Assembly: GCA_014763515.1 (NCBI GenBank)
Contig: JACXVH010000024.1
Location: forward strand, 1-13,537
Direction of reading: 5' to 3'
DNA: 13,537 nt
DNA from: Flavobacteriaceae bacterium
GTDB taxonomy: Bacteria; Bacteroidota; Bacteroidia; Flavobacteriales; Flavobacteriaceae
Below the pieces are notes generated by a model. It did not search any database, was not told where the DNA came from, and saw only the letters and a program-made list of their open reading frames with translations. The position numbers and the translations under genes were made by a program. The number at the start of each line of letters is the position of its first letter. The first letter of the stretch is position 1. Of the stretch, positions 13,227-13,537 are shown one piece after another.

Positions 13227-13537
13227 TTAAAACCACCTATTAAAAATATTTTTTTTTATTTTATCCTTTATAAGTATTGATTCCTTAAAATTAAACTTAT
13301 GAATTAAATTAGTATTTTCCAAATAATTATTGTTACTAAAAAAAACTATAAAATCATTCATGTCAATTTTTGATAATAACACATCAAACTTGTAAATCTT
13401 TTCTTCAAAACAATCAATTACTTTTAAAAAGTATTTTTCTTTATGTATAATTTCATAAAATAATAACATTTTGTAATCTTTTGAAAAATAAACTAATTCT
13501 AGTTTATTATTTAATAAAGAAATATTTAAAGCAAGAG
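13227..13537 (-). CDS. Unrecognised protein, N-terminus beyond window edge
   Basis: I do not recognise this gene. The minus-strand frame is open from the window edge to TAA at 13227-13229, giving 102 visible residues. The first Met is at 13469, but 22 further sense codons precede it, so that Met is probably internal. The protein is rich in Lys, Asn, Ile, Leu and Phe and alternates hydrophobic and charged stretches (KYFLKVIDCFEEKIYKFDVLL, then MNDFIVFFSNNNYL), ending KKNIFNRWF. No transmembrane helix or signal peptide is obvious in the visible part. Base composition is clearly more AT-rich than the neighbouring genes, which suggests a poorly conserved or recently acquired gene. It points the same way as the XRE gene but is separated from it by 177 bases with a promoter. 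Confidence 0.6.
   Translation of the reverse strand, partial: LALNISLLNNKLELVYFSKDYKMLLFYEIIHKEKYFLKVIDCFEEKIYKFDVLLSKIDMNDFIVFFSNNNYLENTNLIHKFNFKESILIKDKIKKNIFNRWF

Noticed and set aside
13036..13230. 64-codon plus-strand frame in the XRE upstream region
   Set aside because: It covers the XRE promoter and the REP-like palindrome, has no similarity pattern, and lacks a promoter of its own.

Overview
The window reads as a low-GC chromosomal segment of a marine or freshwater member of the Flavobacteriaceae (phylum Bacteroidota). Three things point there: Bacteroidota-type promoters (TTTG-like -33 box and TAnnTTTG -7 box) in front of most transcription units, no Shine-Dalgarno sequences at the starts, and a familiar flavobacterial gene order. 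Almost everything is housekeeping. I found no insertion sequence, CRISPR array, phage gene or secretion locus, and no complete novel system.

Layout. Positions 1-1847 carry metG without its first ~75 residues. It runs tail-to-tail into pth (minus). Upstream of pth on the same strand are rplY and prs, which make a prs-rplY unit, followed by a UUCG-loop terminator and then pth with its own promoter. A divergent control region (4120-4266) serves prs leftwards and tRNA-Leu(CAA) rightwards. Next comes a minus-strand pair, rbfA followed by a LolC/E-like permease that starts with TTG two bases after the rbfA stop. Divergent from rbfA is methylmalonyl-CoA epimerase, then a CAT-anticodon tRNA (probably tRNA-Ile2). 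A 71-residue secreted, Pro-rich, PIDGG-plus-anchor protein sits alone between terminators. ribE (minus) and pdxA (plus) diverge. The plus-strand run DUF177-rpmF-fabH-accB-accC then joins ribosomal protein L32 to the initiation of fatty acid synthesis: BCCP and biotin carboxylase lead towards malonyl-CoA, and FabH makes the first condensation. A strong terminator ends this run.

The last ~850 bases are less conserved. They hold a small XRE-family regulator whose C-terminal coiled coil appears to be cut by an in-frame TAA, an intergenic region with a REP-like hairpin, and a very AT-rich unrecognised minus-strand reading frame that stays open to the window edge.

Items most worth a second look: the XRE regulator with a heptad pattern continuing past its stop codon; the PIDGG/C-terminal-anchor small protein and its TGTTAA triple-site promoter region; a four-copy TTTTCAAATT array between accB and accC that can form competing hairpins; the G-free 46-nt leader of prs; and promoters placed only 4-6 nt upstream of start codons, which imply near-leaderless mRNAs.
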